From NCBI GenBank assembly GCA_947371645.1, contig CANBQJ010000201.1, forward strand, positions 1-6,850: 6,850 nucleotides of DNA, read 5' to 3'. The stretch is from Burkholderiales bacterium. GTDB taxonomy: Bacteria > Pseudomonadota > Gammaproteobacteria > Burkholderiales > Burkholderiaceae. The notes beneath the pieces are model-generated. The model saw only the letters and a program-made list of their open reading frames with translations, made no database searches and was not told the origin of the DNA. The position numbers and the translations under genes were made by a program. Numbering within the stretch: the stretch's first letter is position 1; every line of letters starts with the position of its first letter. Shown here one piece after another: positions 5,427 to 6,850 of the stretch.

Positions 5427-5975
5427 ATGGACGACATCGTCAAAGCCGCCTTGAAGAAATGGCCCAACGTGCCGCATTGCTACGGCTGGCTGGCGCTGGA
5501 CGCGCGGGGCGACTGGTACATGCGCGATGACCGCATCCAGGCCTCAGGCCCTTTTCCGCAGGTCAAGGGCAGCCGCATCGACCACGACAAGCTCAAGGAG
5601 TTCATCCACCGCAACTACGACCACGACGAGCGCGGTGCCTGGTTCTTCCAGAACGGCCCGCAACGCGTCTATGTGCAGCTGGAGGCCGCACCCTGGGTGT
5701 TTGGCGTGCGCCGGGTGGACGAAGCCGGTGGCCCGCGCTTCGAGTTGGACTCGCACACCGGTCAGGCGGTGGGCACTGTTCAGTCGGCCTGGCTGGACGA
5801 GTTCGGGCGCTTGTTCCTGGGCGCCGAGGCGGGCCTGGGCGTGGTGCGCTCCATGGACATGGACGCGGCCGCCGACGCGGTGGAGGCCGGCCTCTGGCAG
5901 CCTCAGGATGTGGCGTTTGAAGAACTGGCCACGCGATTTGGCCATGTGCTGAACCCCCAGCCGACAGGGCACTGA
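5427..5975 (+). CDS. Conserved protein of unknown function next to YheT
   Basis: A 182-aa soluble protein of a family I recognise from Burkholderiales genomes. I recall it being annotated with a DUF number near DUF2946 but cannot verify which. Strongly conserved-looking parts are the N-terminus KKWPNVPHCYGWLALDARG (residues 10-28), WYMRDD (30-35), the block RGAWFFQNGPQRVYVQLE (69-86), AWLDEFGRLFLGAEAGLGVV (121-140) and the tail RFGHVLNP. It is rich in Trp, Asp and Arg and has no signal peptide, membrane segment or catalytic signature I can name. The ATG is 9 nt after the YheT-like stop, with a weak GAGA ribosome site, so it is probably co-translated with that hydrolase and may act with it. 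It ends just before a bidirectional terminator. Confidence 0.82.
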   Translation: MDDIVKAALKKWPNVPHCYGWLALDARGDWYMRDDRIQASGPFPQVKGSRIDHDKLKEFIHRNYDHDERGAWFFQNGPQRVYVQLEAAPWVFGVRRVDEAGGPRFELDSHTGQAVGTVQSAWLDEFGRLFLGAEAGLGVVRSMDMDAAADAVEAGLWQPQDVAFEELATRFGHVLNPQPTGH

Positions 5976-5988
5976 GAGGCGGCCAAAG

Positions 5989-6013
5989 AAAAACCGGCCA
6001 CCTGGGCCGGTTT
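5989..6013. terminator. Bidirectional terminator between convergent genes
   Basis: A perfect 9-bp stem pairs AAACCGGCC (5991-5999) with GGCCGGTTT (6005-6013) around a 5-nt loop. On the minus strand it is followed by five T (opposite 5993-5989), making a good terminator for the cytochrome gene. On the plus strand TTTGTT follows, enough to end the operon whose last stop is at 5975. Confidence 0.85.
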
Positions 6014-6053
6014 GTTCACGGCAGTCGGCAAGACCGCCCGACAGCTGGCTGTC

Positions 6054-6599
6054 TCAGGGGGCCGAAGCAGCGTCCGAGGCAGCGGCAGCAGGTGCTGCAG
6101 GTTCGGCGAACTTGGCGCCACCGGCGTTGGCCATGTAGACCACGCCACGGTGCACTTCCAGGTCAGAGACGTCGCCGCCACCTTGCGCTGGCATGGCGTT
6201 GAAGCCCTTGAGCGCGTGCTCCAGCAGCTTGTCGACCCCTTGGGCAATGCGAGGGCCCCAGGCGCCGCCGTCACCGAACTTGGGCGCGCCCATCATGCCG
6301 GCGGTGTGGCAGTTGGTGCAGACGGCCTTGAAGACCTCTTCACCCGAGCGCGGGCCGGCGTTGGCCGAAGCCACTTTGATCTCCACGGTGCCCACCGGCA
6401 TGATGCGCTGGGTGGTGGCCTGGGCGGTCAGCGCTTCGCTGCCAGCGGCCTTGCCGTTGCTGGACGACACATAGTTCACCAGCAGGGCGATGACGACCAC
6501 GGGCACCACGAAGGCCGCCGCCACGGCAGCCACCAGTTGAGTGGGGGTGCTGATCGGGCCTTCGTGACCGGACTCGTGAGACTGGGGGGCTTGGCTCAT
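6054..6599 (-). CDS. Membrane-anchored cytochrome c5 family protein
   Basis: A 181-aa class I c-type cytochrome, presumably passing electrons in the periplasm between respiratory or other redox partners. A short hydrophilic His/Glu-rich N-terminus (1-20) precedes one membrane segment at about residues 21-44, which acts as an uncleaved anchor. The haem site is C94-T-N-C97-H98. The axial methionine is most likely M136 in FNAMPAQGGGDVSD. GAPKFGDGGAWGPRIAQG and VVYMANAGGAKF are typical of the c5 group. An Ala/Pro/Ser-rich tail (about 167-181) is probably disordered. The ATG has no strong Shine-Dalgarno; only a distant GAG is visible. No ccm or oxidase gene is near, so it looks like a stand-alone cytochrome. 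It has its own promoter and a terminator shared with the convergent operon. Confidence 0.92.
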   Translation of the reverse strand: MSQAPQSHESGHEGPISTPTQLVAAVAAAFVVPVVVIALLVNYVSSSNGKAAGSEALTAQATTQRIMPVGTVEIKVASANAGPRSGEEVFKAVCTNCHTAGMMGAPKFGDGGAWGPRIAQGVDKLLEHALKGFNAMPAQGGGDVSDLEVHRGVVYMANAGGAKFAEPAAPAAAASDAASAP

Positions 6600-6675
6600 G
6601 GTGTGGGGGTGGGCTCAAGTGAGAGATGGGTAGGGCGGCACACCGGGCCACTGCCTGGTGAAACCAAAACGACCG

Positions 6676-6704
6676 ATTATAGGATGAGGCCGGGGGCGTG
6701 CCCA
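6676..6704 (-). promoter_or_regulatory. Sigma70 promoter of the cytochrome c5 gene
   Basis: On the minus strand the -35 box TGGGCA (6704-6699; 4 of 6 consensus matches) and a perfect -10 box TATAAT (6681-6676) are 17 nt apart. The start would be near 6669, leaving a leader of about 70 nt. Confidence 0.7.
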
Positions 6705-6722
6705 ATCGCCCCAGTGCAGCGC

Positions 6723-6731
6723 TGCTAGAAT
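6723..6731 (+). promoter_or_regulatory. Extended -10 promoter of tRNA-Arg
   Basis: TGC followed by TAGAAT (6726-6731) forms an extended -10 element. The bases between it and the expected start (GCGCC at 6732-6736) are all G/C, the kind of discriminator associated with ppGpp/DksA control of stable RNA. No clear -35 is visible. Transcription would start about 5 nt before the tRNA. Confidence 0.5.
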
Positions 6732-6742
6732 GCGCCTGCGTT

Positions 6743-6818
6743 GCGCCCGTAGCTCAATGGATAGAGTACTGCCCTCCGAAGGCAGGGGTTGCTGGTTCGA
6801 TCCCAGCCGGGCGCACCA
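6743..6818 (+). tRNA. tRNA-Arg (anticodon CCG)
   Basis: A complete 76-nt cloverleaf. The acceptor stem GCGCCCG (6743-6749) pairs perfectly with CGGGCGC (6808-6814), followed by the discriminator A and an encoded CCA (6816-6818). The anticodon stem CTGCC/GGCAG encloses the loop CTCCGAA, with anticodon CCG at 6776-6778, reading the arginine codon CGG. The T stem GCTGG/CCAGC holds the loop TTCGATC. The D stem has one G-T pair. It is closely similar to known bacterial tRNA-Arg(CCG). Confidence 0.97.
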
Positions 6819-6831
6819 AACAGGTCAAGCA

Positions 6832-6849
6832 CTTGGCGACACTGCCAGG
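6832..6849 (+). terminator. Possible terminator stem after tRNA-Arg, cut by the window edge
   Basis: CTTGGC (6832-6837) can pair with GCCAGG (6844-6849), with one G-T pair and a 6-nt loop, 13 nt after the tRNA. Only one further base is visible, so a following T run cannot be seen. Confidence 0.25.
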
Positions 6850-6850
6850 T

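Noticed and set aside
6040..6053. GACAG/CTGTC inverted repeat directly after the cytochrome stop
   Set aside because: It has a short stem and no T run. The much better bidirectional hairpin at 5989-6013 explains termination.
1..6850. Search for CRISPR arrays, insertion sequences, attachment sites, phage or defence genes
   Set aside because: No regularly spaced repeats, transposase, integrase or terminal inverted repeats were seen. The tRNA-Arg 3' end could serve as an integration target, but no direct repeat of it or integrase lies in the window.

Overview
The window is GC-rich DNA with the gene content of a betaproteobacterium, most likely Burkholderiales (Comamonadaceae or a close relative such as the Aquabacterium/Ideonella group). 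This is inferred from protein style and gene pairings: ilvE followed by a CHCC zinc-finger gene, a membrane-anchored cytochrome c5, and an RskA-type ECF sigma module. No marker gene is present to fix the genus. Apart from the left edge and one stress-regulator cluster it reads as housekeeping chromosome. I see no prophage, insertion sequence, CRISPR array, toxin or defence system.

Layout. (1) 1-770, + strand: the 3' half of ilvE (branched-chain aminotransferase), then a 71-aa CHCC zinc-finger protein and a strong intrinsic terminator. The first 42-43 bases are not ilvE. They are an exact copy of codons 16-29 of the zinc-finger gene, joined in frame to ilvE just before its catalytic lysine. 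(2) 798-2831, - strand: an ECF sigma factor gene and its membrane anti-sigma (RskA-like) gene 3 nt apart, then, after a 111-nt gap, a DUF3455 lipoprotein gene that may be their target. (3) 2832-2920: divergent promoter region. (4) 2921-5975, + strand: purU (formyltetrahydrofolate deformylase), a SnoaL/NTF2-like protein, a YheT-family alpha/beta hydrolase and a conserved protein of unknown function, closed by a bidirectional terminator. (5) 6054-6599, - strand: membrane-anchored cytochrome c5 with a good sigma70 promoter. (6) 6743-6818, + strand: tRNA-Arg(CCG).

How the genes work together. The sigma/anti-sigma pair is an envelope-sensing switch: the cytoplasmic N-terminus of the anti-sigma should hold the sigma factor, and a periplasmic signal acting on its C-terminus should release it. 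The adjacent lipoprotein is the natural candidate output. PurU supplies formate and tetrahydrofolate. The three genes after it are close together and may be co-transcribed, but no shared pathway is evident. The cytochrome and tRNA genes are divergent and independent.

The observation most worth checking is the ilvE/zinc-finger chimera at the left edge. It is either an in-frame 552-bp tandem duplication or an assembly artefact at a contig end. I do not see an undescribed multi-gene system in the rest of the window.
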